Source: Epsilonproteobacteria bacterium UBA4036
GTDB taxonomy: Bacteria; Campylobacterota; Campylobacteria; Campylobacterales; Arcobacteraceae
Assembly (NCBI GenBank): GCA_002382325.1
Contig: DGAG01000011.1
Span: forward strand, 287,302 to 310,649
Direction: 5' to 3'
DNA: 23,348 nt
Under the pieces are notes generated by a model, which ran no database searches, was not told the DNA's origin, and saw only the letters and a list, made by a program, of their open reading frames with translations. This document shows positions 7,102 through 14,562 of the stretch, one piece after another; the stretch's first letter is position 1, and each line of letters begins with the position of its first letter. The translations under genes were made by a program, and so were the position numbers.

Positions 7102-7656
7102 TTATCGTTTTGCAATTCCAGTGAGTTTTCTGTGGATATACGATGGAAATACAAATGAAGCATGGTGTACTTCTGTGCTGTAATAATTCACATCATCTAA
7201 AAGGTCAGACACTTGTAAAACAATATCCGCTGTTGGGTGATATTTTTTAGAAGCTAAAATCGCGGTTGTATGGTTGAATTTATAAGGCATTGCAATCCAA
7301 AATTGGCTTCCTACTAAAGTCAAATCTGCTTTTAACTTGGCTTCATCGCTGTTAAAACTTTCACTTACAAAGGCTAAAATACCATCGTCTTTTAAAACTT
7401 TTTGAATATTGGCCAATAACAATTCATCTAAATTTCCCGAAGCTAAAATAATTACATCAATATTTTTTTCATTTTTTGAAGTGATAATCGAAGTATCACC
7501 ATATTCTACGGTTACTTTGTGTTTTGCAACCTCTTTTTTAAACTCTTCATCAACGCTTCCCACAACTAAAATATTTTCGGGTTCTTTATGCGTACACAAA
7601 GGAATGTGCGTCATCATTTCATTAAAAGCAAAATGTTTATTTTCTATGCTTGACAT
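7102..7656 (-). CDS. Short spermidine-synthase-like protein (SpeE family, N-terminally truncated)
   Basis: 184 residues that resemble the Rossmann part of Campylobacterota SpeE. 'FNEMMTHIPLCTHKEPENILVVG' corresponds to the region entering the SAM-binding fold, and 'YYSTEVHHASFVFP' matches the C-terminal YYNEDIHRAAFALP of H. pylori SpeE. SpeE enzymes transfer aminopropyl groups to putrescine. Here the N-terminal beta domain (about 60-70 residues) is absent, and the usual GGGDGG glycine motif reads GSVDEE. Activity is therefore unproven. ATG 7656 has AAGGA 8 nt upstream, and upstream sequence is the purM promoter region, so the missing domain is not simply a mis-called start. It is the first gene of a unit with coaE, dapF and purT. 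Confidence 0.75.
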   Translation of the reverse strand: MSSIENKHFAFNEMMTHIPLCTHKEPENILVVGSVDEEFKKEVAKHKVTVEYGDTSIITSKNEKNIDVIILASGNLDELLLANIQKVLKDDGILAFVSESFNSDEAKLKADLTLVGSQFWIAMPYKFNHTTAILASKKYHPTADIVLQVSDLLDDVNYYSTEVHHASFVFPSYIHRKLTGIAKR

Positions 7657-7689
7657 GGTTAAAGTCCTTATCTTTTATTAAATTTTCGT

Positions 7690-7696
7690 TATAATA
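7690..7696. promoter_or_regulatory. Candidate divergent -10 boxes between speE-like and purM
   Basis: The plus strand reads TATAAT at 7690-7695 and the minus strand reads TATTAT at 7696-7691, so one short AT block could serve either direction. For the minus strand it would give a leader of about 27 nt to ATG 7656. For purM it would give a leader near 95 nt. No operator or riboswitch-like fold is evident in the 139-bp divergent gap. Confidence 0.35.
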
Positions 7697-7795
7697 CCCA
7701 AAAAATTTTAAAGTATATAAAAATATTCGGTTAGCACAAAATTTTATACGTAATTTTAAAGTCAAGATGAATATTTGCAACAAAAAAGGGATGAA

Positions 7796-8791
7796 ATGGC
7801 GACAGTAAGCTATAAAGATGCAGGGGTAGATATTGATGCAGGAAATTCGTTTGTAGAAAACATCAAACCGCTTGTAAAATCTACTATGATACCAGGTGTT
7901 TTGGGAGGAATTGGTTCATTTGCTGGGGCATTTGAACTTCCAAAAGGGTACAAAGAACCTGTGATTTTATCAGGAACAGACGGTGTGGGTACCAAGCTTA
8001 AATTGGCAATTGATTCACAAAAATTTGATACAGTTGGGATTGATTTGGTTGCTATGTGTACCAATGATTTATTGTGTAATTTTGGAGAGCCTCTTTTCTT
8101 CTTAGACTATTATGCCACCGCAAAACTGAATGTGGAAGAAGCAACACAAGTTGTAGCTGGGATTGCCCAGGGGTGTATTCGAAGTGAGTGTGCCTTAGTG
8201 GGTGGTGAAACGGCTGAAATGCCAGGAATGTACAAAGAAGGTGATTTCGACTTAGCAGGATTTTGTGTAGGAATTGCAGAAAAATCAGAGTTAAACCGAG
8301 TGGAAAGAATTGCTGCGGGTGATACTTTGATTGCGTTACCAAGTTCAGGTGTTCACTCAAATGGTTTTTCACTGGTTAGAAAACTCTTAATTGAAAAATT
8401 GGGAATGAAATTTGAAGACGATTTTCACGGAAGAAAATTAATCGATGTTTTACTTGAACCCACACGAATTTATGTCAAAGAGTTCAAAGCCAACAAAGAT
8501 AAAATCAATGCATTAGCCCATATTACAGGAGGAGGAATTACTGAAAACTTACCTCGAGTTTTACCGGATAATTTAAAAGCCGTAATTACTCGAGATGCGA
8601 TTCGAGTTCTTCCCATTTTTGAATTTATGAGCAAACATGTTGAACAAGATGAGATGTTCCGAACATTCAATATGGGTGTAGGAATGATTTTAGTGGTTAA
8701 TCCAAAAGATGTCGATGCCGTGCTTGCCAATACCGATGGCTACATCATTGGACAAATCGAAACTGGCGCTAAAGGCGTTGAGTATATTTAA
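7796..8791 (+). CDS. purM: Phosphoribosylformylglycinamidine cyclo-ligase (AIR synthetase)
   Basis: 331 residues from ATG 7796. It closes the imidazole ring of AIR from FGAM with ATP (purine synthesis step 5). Diagnostic segments: 'GVLGGIGSFAGAFELP', 'ILSGTDGVGTKLKLA', 'DLVAMCTNDLLCNFGEPLFFLDY', 'ALVGGETAEMPGMY', 'SSGVHSNGFSLVRKL', 'LAHITGGGITENLPRVLP' and 'FNMGVGMILVV'. ATG 7796 is preferred to an earlier in-frame TTG at 7775 because AAGGG precedes it at normal spacing and the homologous start (MATVSYKDAGVDIDAG) is typical. It is probably transcribed alone; a quasi-palindrome follows. Confidence 0.97.
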   Translation: MATVSYKDAGVDIDAGNSFVENIKPLVKSTMIPGVLGGIGSFAGAFELPKGYKEPVILSGTDGVGTKLKLAIDSQKFDTVGIDLVAMCTNDLLCNFGEPLFFLDYYATAKLNVEEATQVVAGIAQGCIRSECALVGGETAEMPGMYKEGDFDLAGFCVGIAEKSELNRVERIAAGDTLIALPSSGVHSNGFSLVRKLLIEKLGMKFEDDFHGRKLIDVLLEPTRIYVKEFKANKDKINALAHITGGGITENLPRVLPDNLKAVITRDAIRVLPIFEFMSKHVEQDEMFRTFNMGVGMILVVNPKDVDAVLANTDGYIIGQIETGAKGVEYI

Positions 8792-8796
8792 AAAAT

Positions 8797-8848
8797 AGTA
8801 ACAAGTGATAAGTAACGAGTAACAAGACAATCTCTCGTCACTTCTCAC
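8797..8848 (+). repeat. Short-repeat quasi-palindrome downstream of purM
   Basis: AGTAACAAG/AGTAACGAG/AGTAACAAG occurs three times at 8797, 8811 and 8818. The arm GTGATAAGTAACGAG (8805-8819) pairs with CTCGTCACTTCTCAC (8834-8848) at 13 of 15 positions around a 14-nt loop. A few bases later come short T-runs (8857-8867). It could terminate purM transcription, although the T-run is too far from the stem for a textbook terminator. The repetitive composition also suggests a dispersed intergenic repeat. Confidence 0.5.
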
Positions 8849-8937
8849 CACTCTCAATTTTCCTTTTAAACTTTTCATAATCAACATTTCGATAAAATAT
8901 CCCGTTTTACTAAAGACTAATGAAATAAGGATATTGT

Positions 8938-10044
8938 ATGCTATTAACGCCAGGTCCAACTCCAGTACCTGAATTTGTAAGAAAGGCGATGGCTGATGTT
9001 ACGATTCATCACAGAACTGAAGAGTTTGAAGCAATCTTTAAAAATACCAGAGAATTATTATTAGAAACTTTTAATATGCCAGAAGTGGTTATGTTAGCTT
9101 CTAGCGGTACAGGAGCCATGGAAGCTTGTGTAACGAATTTAACGCATAAAAAAGCATTGACCATTAACTCAGGAAAATTTGGTGAGAGATTTGGAAAAAT
9201 ATGTGCAGCGTTTAAAATTGATTACACAGAAATTAAAAATGAATGGAATACACCTGTTAGTGTAGAAGCGGTTGTTGATGCCGTGAAAAATGATGAGAGC
9301 ATCGATGCGATTTTTATTCAAATTTGTGAAAGTGCAGGAGGGTTAAGACATCCTGTTGAACAAATTGCTGCAGAAGTTAAAAAAATTAATAAAAATATTA
9401 CCATCGTTGCAGATGGAATCACTGCTATTGGGGTAGAAAAAATTGATACGACCCATTTGGATGCAGTAATTACAGGAAGTCAAAAAGCGTTGATGTTACC
9501 TCCTGGTTTAGCGATGATTGGTTTATCAAATGATGCCGTTGCAAAAATTGAATCACACGCTAAGGGATATTATTTTAATTTAGCCACAGAAATTAAAAAA
9601 CAACGAACCAACACTACAGCTTGGACAGCGGCAACGACGTTGATTATTGGTTTAGGGGCCATTTTAGAAAAAATCAAAGAAGATGGTTTTGATAACTTGT
9701 ATGCCAAAACAGCATTACGGGCAAAAGCAACGCAAGAGGCTTTAAAAGCCATTGGAATGGAGATTTACCCTAAAACTCCTGCGAAGGCAATGACAACAAT
9801 TTATACAGAACAATCAAGTGCAATAAGAAAAATTTTGAAGAATAAATTTAATGTCAACATAGCAGGTGGTCAAGACCACTTAGCGGGTAAAATTTTCAGA
9901 ATCAATCACATGGGATTGGTGGAAGATTTTGAAGCTTCATGGGCAGTCAATGCCATTGAGTTAGCTTTAGATGAGTTAGGTGTTCGAGCATTTGACGGAA
10001 CAGCAAACAAAATATTTGCACAAACTATGTTCAAAGGAGAGTAA
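8938..10044 (+). CDS. Class V PLP-dependent aminotransferase (serine/alanine-glyoxylate or SerC-like)
   Basis: 368 residues, usual length for the family. N-terminal 'LLTPGPTPVPEFVRKAM' and 'HHRTEEFEAIF' are hallmarks of class V enzymes of the alanine-glyoxylate/soluble-hydrogenase-42-kDa subgroup. 'LASSGTGAMEA' binds the cofactor phosphate, 'VADGITAIGVE' holds the ring-nitrogen Asp, and Lys183 in 'ITGSQKALMLPPG' should form the Schiff base. The closest remembered relative is H. pylori HP0736, annotated as phosphoserine aminotransferase, and the ending 'RINHMG...ELALDELGVRAFDGTAN' matches it. It could supply serine, but the substrate cannot be read from sequence. ATG 8938 has AAGGA 6 nt upstream. 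Its stop overlaps the next start (TAATG). Confidence 0.88.
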   Translation: MLLTPGPTPVPEFVRKAMADVTIHHRTEEFEAIFKNTRELLLETFNMPEVVMLASSGTGAMEACVTNLTHKKALTINSGKFGERFGKICAAFKIDYTEIKNEWNTPVSVEAVVDAVKNDESIDAIFIQICESAGGLRHPVEQIAAEVKKINKNITIVADGITAIGVEKIDTTHLDAVITGSQKALMLPPGLAMIGLSNDAVAKIESHAKGYYFNLATEIKKQRTNTTAWTAATTLIIGLGAILEKIKEDGFDNLYAKTALRAKATQEALKAIGMEIYPKTPAKAMTTIYTEQSSAIRKILKNKFNVNIAGGQDHLAGKIFRINHMGLVEDFEASWAVNAIELALDELGVRAFDGTANKIFAQTMFKGE

Positions 10045-10889
10045 TGATTTTTGAACACGAAATTCCAAAAGGAAGTCGGCTATATTTTGGAAAAACGGCA
10101 AAAAAGAAAAGAAACCTAGAGAACAAAGTCAGCGAGATTTTATACAGCAATGGCTTTGAAGAGGTGATTACACCTAACTTTTCTTATTCGCAACATCAAA
10201 GTATTGAAAATGATAGAAAACTCATTACTTTTTTTGATGAACAAAATGAACAAGTTGCCCTTAGAGCCGACTCAACTTTGGATGTCGTGCGAATCATTAC
10301 AAAACGATTGGGTCGAACAACAAGCCATAAAAAATGGTTTTATATTCAACCTGTGTTTACGTATCCTTCCTCTGAAGATTATCAAATCGGATGTGAATGG
10401 ATTAACCACAACAATATTGGGGATATTATTAATTTAACGGCAACCGTGTTAAATAGACTTACTATTGCGCCAATTATGCAAATCAGTAATATCAATATTC
10501 CAAAGTTGGTATGCAACGAATTAAACCTTGATATTGAACTGTTTAAAAACGGTGAGATTGCAACACTGTTTGATTTAAATATTGCTTGGCTTAACGCCTT
10601 AATCAAGGTTAAAAGCAGTCAAAATTTGCAAGAAGCCATTGCCATTGCACCCATTTCAATCAAAAGTGAATTGGAAAAACTATTGGATGTGGTTTCAAAT
10701 ATTGAGTATGAGAATATTGTGATTGCACCTTTGTATTATGGTTGCATGAAATATTATGATGACATTTATTACAGAGTAATTGAGAAGAATTTAACGCTTT
10801 GTAATGGGGGAAGTTATAAAAGTGAAGGAATGAACTCGTTAGGGTTTGCCTTATATACGGATAATTTATTAAAAGTTTTAGAGGATTAA
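10044..10889 (+). CDS. hisZ: HisZ-like ATP phosphoribosyltransferase regulatory subunit (class II tRNA-synthetase paralogue)
   Basis: 281 residues. The fold follows histidyl-tRNA synthetase: 'NLENKVSEILYSNGFEEVITPNF' (motif 1 region), 'VALRADSTLDVVRII' and 'KWFYIQPVFTY' (motif 2 region), and 'CNGGSYKSEGMNSLGFALYTDNLLKVL' (motif 3 region). It is too short to carry an anticodon-binding domain. Such paralogues activate the short HisG in histidine synthesis. HisZ-like proteins are often poorly conserved and not every one is proven to partner HisG, and no hisG is in the window. Start overlaps the aminotransferase stop by one base; purA follows after 1 nt, so the three genes are one unit. Confidence 0.8.
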   Translation: MIFEHEIPKGSRLYFGKTAKKKRNLENKVSEILYSNGFEEVITPNFSYSQHQSIENDRKLITFFDEQNEQVALRADSTLDVVRIITKRLGRTTSHKKWFYIQPVFTYPSSEDYQIGCEWINHNNIGDIINLTATVLNRLTIAPIMQISNINIPKLVCNELNLDIELFKNGEIATLFDLNIAWLNALIKVKSSQNLQEAIAIAPISIKSELEKLLDVVSNIEYENIVIAPLYYGCMKYYDDIYYRVIEKNLTLCNGGSYKSEGMNSLGFALYTDNLLKVLED

Positions 10890-10890
10890 A

Positions 10891-12141
10891 ATGAAAGCAG
10901 ATGTAATTGTAGGAATTCAGTGGGGCGATGAGGGCAAAGGAAAAATCGTAGATATGCTTGCCCAAAAGTATGATGTGGTATGCAGAAGTCAAGGTGGACA
11001 CAATGCGGGTCATACCATTTGGGTTGATGGGGTAAGATATGCCTTACACTTAGTGCCATCGGGAATTTTAAATCCAAAAGCGGTTAATATCATTGGAAAT
11101 GGGGTTGTTTTATCACCTGAATCTATCATCAAAGAGATGAGCCAATTTGAAAACCTTGAAGGACGATTGTACATTTCAGACAAAGCTCACTTAAACTTGC
11201 CTTATCATGCCTTAATTGATCAAGCCAAAGAGAGACTTAAAGGCGATAAAGCCATTGGTACAACAGGAAAAGGAATTGGGCCTTCGTATTCAGATAAAAT
11301 CAATCGAGTAGGATTTAGAGTAGGTGAGTTGGTTAACCCAAGTAACTTATGCGATAAAATCATTGAGTACTTTGAACAAAACAGAGCAATTTTTGATGTA
11401 TTAGCCATTGAAACACCCAACAAAGAAGCGCTTTTAGAAGAGTTGTCAGCATACAGTGAAAAATTAACACCATTTATTACCAATACGACAAATATGGTGT
11501 GGAAAGCCTTAGATGAGAATAAAAAGATTCTTTTAGAAGGTGCGCAAGGAACCATGCTTGATATCGACCATGGAACATACCCTTATGTAACCTCTTCTAG
11601 TACAGTAAGTGCAGGAGCATGTACAGGATTAGGGATCAACCCAAAAGACATTGGAATTGTAACAGGAATTACAAAAGCGTATTGTACACGAGTAGGTAAT
11701 GGACCATTTCCAAGTGAAGATTTTGGTGTTGATGGGGATACCATGGCGAGCGTTGGAAAAGAGTTTGGTACAACTACAGGAAGAAAAAGACGATGTGGTT
11801 GGTTTGATGCGGTTGCAGTGAAACATGCTTCAAGACTCAACGGTTGTGACCAATTGGCTTTGATGAAACTGGACGTTTTGGATGGCTTTAAAACCATTAA
11901 AGTGTGCGTAGCATATGAAGTCAATGGAGAAATCATCAACTATGTTCCAACACATTTAGAAGAAGCTAAAGCTGTCTATAAAGAGATTGCTGGGTGGGAG
12001 AGTGTTGTGGGTATTCGAGAGTTCGAGCAACTGCCACAAAATGCGAAAGAGTATATCAAAACCATAGAAGAAGTAACAGGTGTGAAAGTGGGAATTATTT
12101 CAACCTCTCCAGAGAGAGCCGATACTATAATAAGAGGATAA
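10891..12141 (+). CDS. purA: Adenylosuccinate synthetase
   Basis: 416 residues. It joins IMP and aspartate using GTP, the first committed step to AMP. 'IVGIQWGDEGKGKIVD' holds the catalytic Asp13, and His41 lies in 'SQGGHNAGHT', the same positions as in the E. coli enzyme. Further motifs are 'IGTTGKGIGPSYSDK', 'LLEGAQGTMLDIDHGTYPYVTSSST' and the C-terminal 'VGIISTSPERADTI'. AGAGG precedes the ATG within the end of the HisZ-like gene. Confidence 0.98.
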   Translation: MKADVIVGIQWGDEGKGKIVDMLAQKYDVVCRSQGGHNAGHTIWVDGVRYALHLVPSGILNPKAVNIIGNGVVLSPESIIKEMSQFENLEGRLYISDKAHLNLPYHALIDQAKERLKGDKAIGTTGKGIGPSYSDKINRVGFRVGELVNPSNLCDKIIEYFEQNRAIFDVLAIETPNKEALLEELSAYSEKLTPFITNTTNMVWKALDENKKILLEGAQGTMLDIDHGTYPYVTSSSTVSAGACTGLGINPKDIGIVTGITKAYCTRVGNGPFPSEDFGVDGDTMASVGKEFGTTTGRKRRCGWFDAVAVKHASRLNGCDQLALMKLDVLDGFKTIKVCVAYEVNGEIINYVPTHLEEAKAVYKEIAGWESVVGIREFEQLPQNAKEYIKTIEEVTGVKVGIISTSPERADTIIRG

Positions 12142-12145
12142 ACAA

Positions 12146-12697
12146 ATGAAAATGAAATTGCATCATACACCCTATATTTCAAGAAGAATTTCAAGAGACT
12201 TGGTCAATTGTCCATTTGTTGAAATTAGAAAAACCAAAGAGAGTATTGCCAAAGAGGTAGAGCGAATTTTAGATGAAGACATCGAAAGAGAATTGGATTT
12301 AGACGAAAAAGTTGATGAAATGCTTCGAAGTCAAGAAGAGAGTATAGAGTTTTATAATGCCGATTATCGACAACTTTTTTGGATGGCAAAAAAACGAATG
12401 GCAAATGAAGCGGGTGTGATTTTAAACAATGAAGACAGATTTTCAGATATTGCACACAAAATTTTAGACTATTTATGGGAAGAAGATTTTATTCATTACA
12501 CCGTTTCAGATAATCAAGTCAAAAACGTCATATTTGCTTCTATTGATGAATTTATTAAAGGATTTGAAGAAGCAGATGAAACCGTATTTAAAAAGATTAA
12601 AAATTATAAACGAAAATTAATACCCGGAACAGAAGAGTACGATTTGGTCTATCAAAGACTGTATGAAGAAGAACTAATTAAAAGAGGATTGATGTAA
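12146..12697 (+). CDS. DUF507 family protein
   Basis: 183 residues, acidic and helical, with 'PYISRRISRDLVNCPFVEIR', a Glu/Asp-rich middle ('ERILDEDIERELDLDEKVDEML') and a C-terminal 'PGTEEYDLVYQRLYEEELIKRGLM'. This matches DUF507, a family of unknown function common in Campylobacterota and Aquificota. It has no signal peptide or membrane segment, so it is probably cytoplasmic. GAGG overlaps the purA end and lies about 8 nt before the ATG. Its stop is 1 nt from carA, and the DUF507-carA pair is also known in Helicobacter (HP1236-HP1237), hinting at a link to carbamoyl phosphate synthesis, though nothing in the sequence shows the mechanism. Confidence 0.85.
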   Translation: MKMKLHHTPYISRRISRDLVNCPFVEIRKTKESIAKEVERILDEDIERELDLDEKVDEMLRSQEESIEFYNADYRQLFWMAKKRMANEAGVILNNEDRFSDIAHKILDYLWEEDFIHYTVSDNQVKNVIFASIDEFIKGFEEADETVFKKIKNYKRKLIPGTEEYDLVYQRLYEEELIKRGLM

Positions 12698-12698
12698 T

Positions 12699-13823
12699 AT
12701 GCAAAAGGTATGGATATATTTAGAAAATGGAACATTTCTGGAAGCGAATTCATTTGGTGCAACAGGAACAAGTGTTGGAGAAATCGTATTTAATACTTCA
12801 TTAACTGGATATCAAGAAATTATTACTGATCCGAGTTATGCAGGACAATTTATCACATTTACTATGCCAGAAATTGGAAACGTGGGTGTCAACAAAGACG
12901 ATATGGAAAGTACCAAAGCTCATTGCAAAGGGGTATTGGTTCGAAACTATCATCATGAATACTCAAATTTTAGAGCGCAAGGTGATTTAGATGCTTTATT
13001 AAAAGAGTATGGTGTTTTAGGAATTTGTGATATTGATACACGATACTTAACCAAAATGTTAAGAGATGAAGGTTCTATGATGATGATTGCATCAACTGAA
13101 ATTTCATCAAAAGAAGAATTGGCAAAAACACTTTCACAAAGCCCAAGAATTGAAGAGATTAACTACATTGAACAAGTCTCAACCAAAGAGGCCTATATTC
13201 ATAAATCAGGAGCTTGGAATCATATAAAAATGCAATATAACAAAGCCGTAATGAGCGATAAAAAAGTAGTGGTATTGGATTTTGGGGTCAAAAGAAATAT
13301 TTTAAATGAGTTAGTAGAATCAGGGCTTGAAGTTGAAGTCATCCCCTCAAATTTTAAAGCAGATGATTTAATTGCACGTTTTGAAGCAGGAGAGATTGGT
13401 GGTATTTTTCTATCCAATGGACCAGGTGATCCTTTAACACTGAAAAATGAGAAAGCTCAAGTGCAAAAACTCATTGACAAAAATATCCCCATGTTTGGAA
13501 TTTGTTTAGGTCACCAAATGCTTTCAATTGCACATGGGCACGACACCTATAAACTCAAATTTGGTCAACACGGTGGTAACCATCCAGTAGCCAATCCTGT
13601 AACTAAAATAGTAGAAATTACAGCACAAAATCACAACTATAATGTTCCAGACAGTATCAAAGATATTGCAGAAGTTACGCATATAAATTTATTTGATAAT
13701 ACGATTGAAGGGGTAAAATATCATAATAAACCCGTCTTTTCTGTGCAACATCACCCAGAAGCCAGTCCAGGGCCGCATGAAAGTAAATATATCTTCAAAG
13801 AGTTTGCTAAGATAGTAAAATAA
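12699..13823 (+). CDS. carA: Carbamoyl-phosphate synthase small (glutaminase) subunit
   Basis: 374 residues. It hydrolyses glutamine and channels ammonia to CarB for carbamoyl phosphate (pyrimidine and arginine synthesis). The N-terminal half has 'GEIVFNTSLTGYQEIITDPSYAGQ' and 'GICDIDTRYLTKMLRDEG'. The class I glutamine amidotransferase half has 'FLSNGPGDP', nucleophile Cys269 in 'FGICLGHQML', and His352/Glu354 in 'VQHHPEASPGP'. The ribosome site lies inside the end of the DUF507 gene. CarB is not in the window, as is usual for this phylum. It ends the plus-strand unit that begins with the aminotransferase. Confidence 0.97.
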   Translation: MQKVWIYLENGTFLEANSFGATGTSVGEIVFNTSLTGYQEIITDPSYAGQFITFTMPEIGNVGVNKDDMESTKAHCKGVLVRNYHHEYSNFRAQGDLDALLKEYGVLGICDIDTRYLTKMLRDEGSMMMIASTEISSKEELAKTLSQSPRIEEINYIEQVSTKEAYIHKSGAWNHIKMQYNKAVMSDKKVVVLDFGVKRNILNELVESGLEVEVIPSNFKADDLIARFEAGEIGGIFLSNGPGDPLTLKNEKAQVQKLIDKNIPMFGICLGHQMLSIAHGHDTYKLKFGQHGGNHPVANPVTKIVEITAQNHNYNVPDSIKDIAEVTHINLFDNTIEGVKYHNKPVFSVQHHPEASPGPHESKYIFKEFAKIVK

Positions 13824-13830
13824 TTTACTA
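13813..13830 (+). other. Small perfect hairpin over the carA stop codon
   Basis: TAGTAAA (13813-13819) and TTTACTA (13824-13830) pair perfectly around ATAA; the loop and stem include the carA stop TAA (13821-13823). No T-run follows. It resembles the stop-codon hairpin at 3871-3890 and may protect the mRNA end, but AT-only stems of this size also arise by chance. Confidence 0.35.
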
Positions 13831-13844
13831 AAACAGCTATTTAT

Positions 13845-13871
13845 ATTCATCTTCGTTGTTCGAAGATGAAT
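13845..13871. other. Strong 11-bp perfect hairpin after carA
   Basis: ATTCATCTTCG (13845-13855) and CGAAGATGAAT (13861-13871) form a perfect stem around TTGTT, 22 nt after the carA stop. No T-tract follows on either strand, so it is not a canonical intrinsic terminator, though it may act as the 3' end structure of the carA transcript. It adjoins and slightly overlaps the structured repeat copy A. Confidence 0.55.
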
Positions 13872-13950
13872 TGTAGCTCAGTCACTTACTTTAGTAAGCT
13901 CCTTCACTAAAATTCCCTTCTGCCTTGAATCTAAACATAACTAGCTATTT
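13868..13950 (-). repeat. Structured repeat, copy A (inverted relative to copy B)
   Basis: Read on the minus strand this segment starts ATAGCTAGTTA (13948-13938), continues with a CAGA..GGGAA block, then shows an outer arm (GAATT, TAG), the unpaired block GAAGGAG (13905-13899), an inner hairpin CTTAC-TAAA-GTAAG (13898-13885), the block TGACTGA (13884-13878), and the closing outer arm (CTA, AATTC). The same order of blocks, with similar spacing and different stem bases, occurs in copy B at 14563-14637 on the plus strand. The 8-mer AGCTATTT occurs at both ends of this stretch (13835-13842 and 13943-13950). I do not recognise a named family. Confidence 0.7.
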
Positions 13951-14131
13951 TCAAAATCAAGTAAGCTTTATTTGACAAATATTTTGTAAAATATATTATG
14001 ATAAGTATATAATCAAGATAAAGATAATGTAATAATTGAGAAATAAAATATTTTATTATGATAAACAAGGTTATACCTTGTATATAAAACTCTTTTAATT
14101 CTATGTCTAATTGATTCATATTTATAAATAT
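13951..14131. other. AT-rich palindrome-rich gap, no convincing gene
   Basis: This part of the 308-bp gap between carA and the next gene holds nearly pure A/T sequence. Visible structures: ACAAA-TAT-TTTGT (13975-13987), a 16-bp perfect palindrome centred at 14049/14050 (14042-14057), and ACAAGG-TTATA-CCTTGT (14065-14081). The plus strand also offers TTGACA (13972-13977) with TATTAT 16 bp later (13994-13999) and a TATAAT at 14008-14013, a promoter-like arrangement with no plus-strand gene behind it. A 62-codon minus-strand frame here has no ribosome site and is not called. Confidence 0.5.
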
Positions 14132-14482
14132 TTAACTTAAATAGTTATCAAAAAATAAATATATATAGTTCTTTAAAACGTTGTACGTAAAATCTATATT
14201 ATCAAAAAAATGAAAATTTAAATAATTTGCTTTAAATACGAAGTCAATAATAATCGGTATAATTAGAATAACTAAAACAAATGTATTAAAGTCAAAATCT
14301 GGGTCTTTTAGAAGTTCATTAAACTTAATTATGGATAGCAAAAGCAATAAACTGCCAAAGAAAAAACTACCAATAATATTATTACCAAATGTTGAGATTA
14401 TTAATATACCACCTATTGGAAATAAAAAAATTAAAACTATAAGTTTATAGATATATAAAGATATACTATTAAAAAATCTCAT
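14132..14482 (-). CDS. Small hypothetical multi-pass membrane protein
   Basis: 116 residues that I do not recognise. ATG 14482 has AAGGA 5 nt upstream, and a TATATT -10-like box sits at 14515-14510, so it looks like an expressed gene. Hydrophobic segments run at about residues 9-33 (KLIVLIFLFPIGGILIIST), 37-53 (GSFFFGSLLLLLSIIKF) and 66-84 (NTFVLVILIIPIIIDFVF), with a final aromatic/Asn-rich stretch 'NYLNFHFFDNIDFTYN'. Codon use is far richer in A/T than in the flanking housekeeping genes. It is alone, bracketed by two inverted repeat copies between carA and pgpA, suggesting acquisition or fast divergence. Function unknown. Confidence 0.6.
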   Translation of the reverse strand: MRFFNSISLYIYKLIVLIFLFPIGGILIISTFGNNIIGSFFFGSLLLLLSIIKFNELLKDPDFDFNTFVLVILIIPIIIDFVFKANYLNFHFFDNIDFTYNVLKNYIYLFFDNYLS

Positions 14483-14516
14483 GATGTTCCTTTGTGACTA
14501 CATTTTAGTAATATAA

Positions 14517-14554
14517 ATTTATTTTACTTGTTTCGCTATGAAAGTAAAATAAAT
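14517..14554. other. Perfect 13-bp AT-rich hairpin upstream of the small membrane gene
   Basis: ATTTATTTTACTT (14517-14529) and AAGTAAAATAAAT (14542-14554) pair perfectly around a 12-nt loop that contains the only GC-rich bases (TTCGCTATG). It lies just upstream of the membrane-protein promoter region and just before repeat copy B. It could be an operator or part of the repeat unit. Confidence 0.5.
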
Positions 14555-14562
14555 ATACGTAG

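Noticed and set aside
7775..7795. Upstream TTG start for purM
   Set aside because: No ribosome site; ATG 7796 has AAGGG at proper spacing and gives the normal PurM N-terminus.
10660..11013. 117-codon minus-strand frame across the hisZ-purA junction
   Set aside because: It is fully antisense to two well-supported genes and has no family features.
13931..14119. 62-codon minus-strand open frame in the AT-rich gap
   Set aside because: No ribosome site, it overlaps repeat copy A at its end, and its Ile/Tyr/Leu-rich translation is what stop-poor AT-rich DNA gives by chance.
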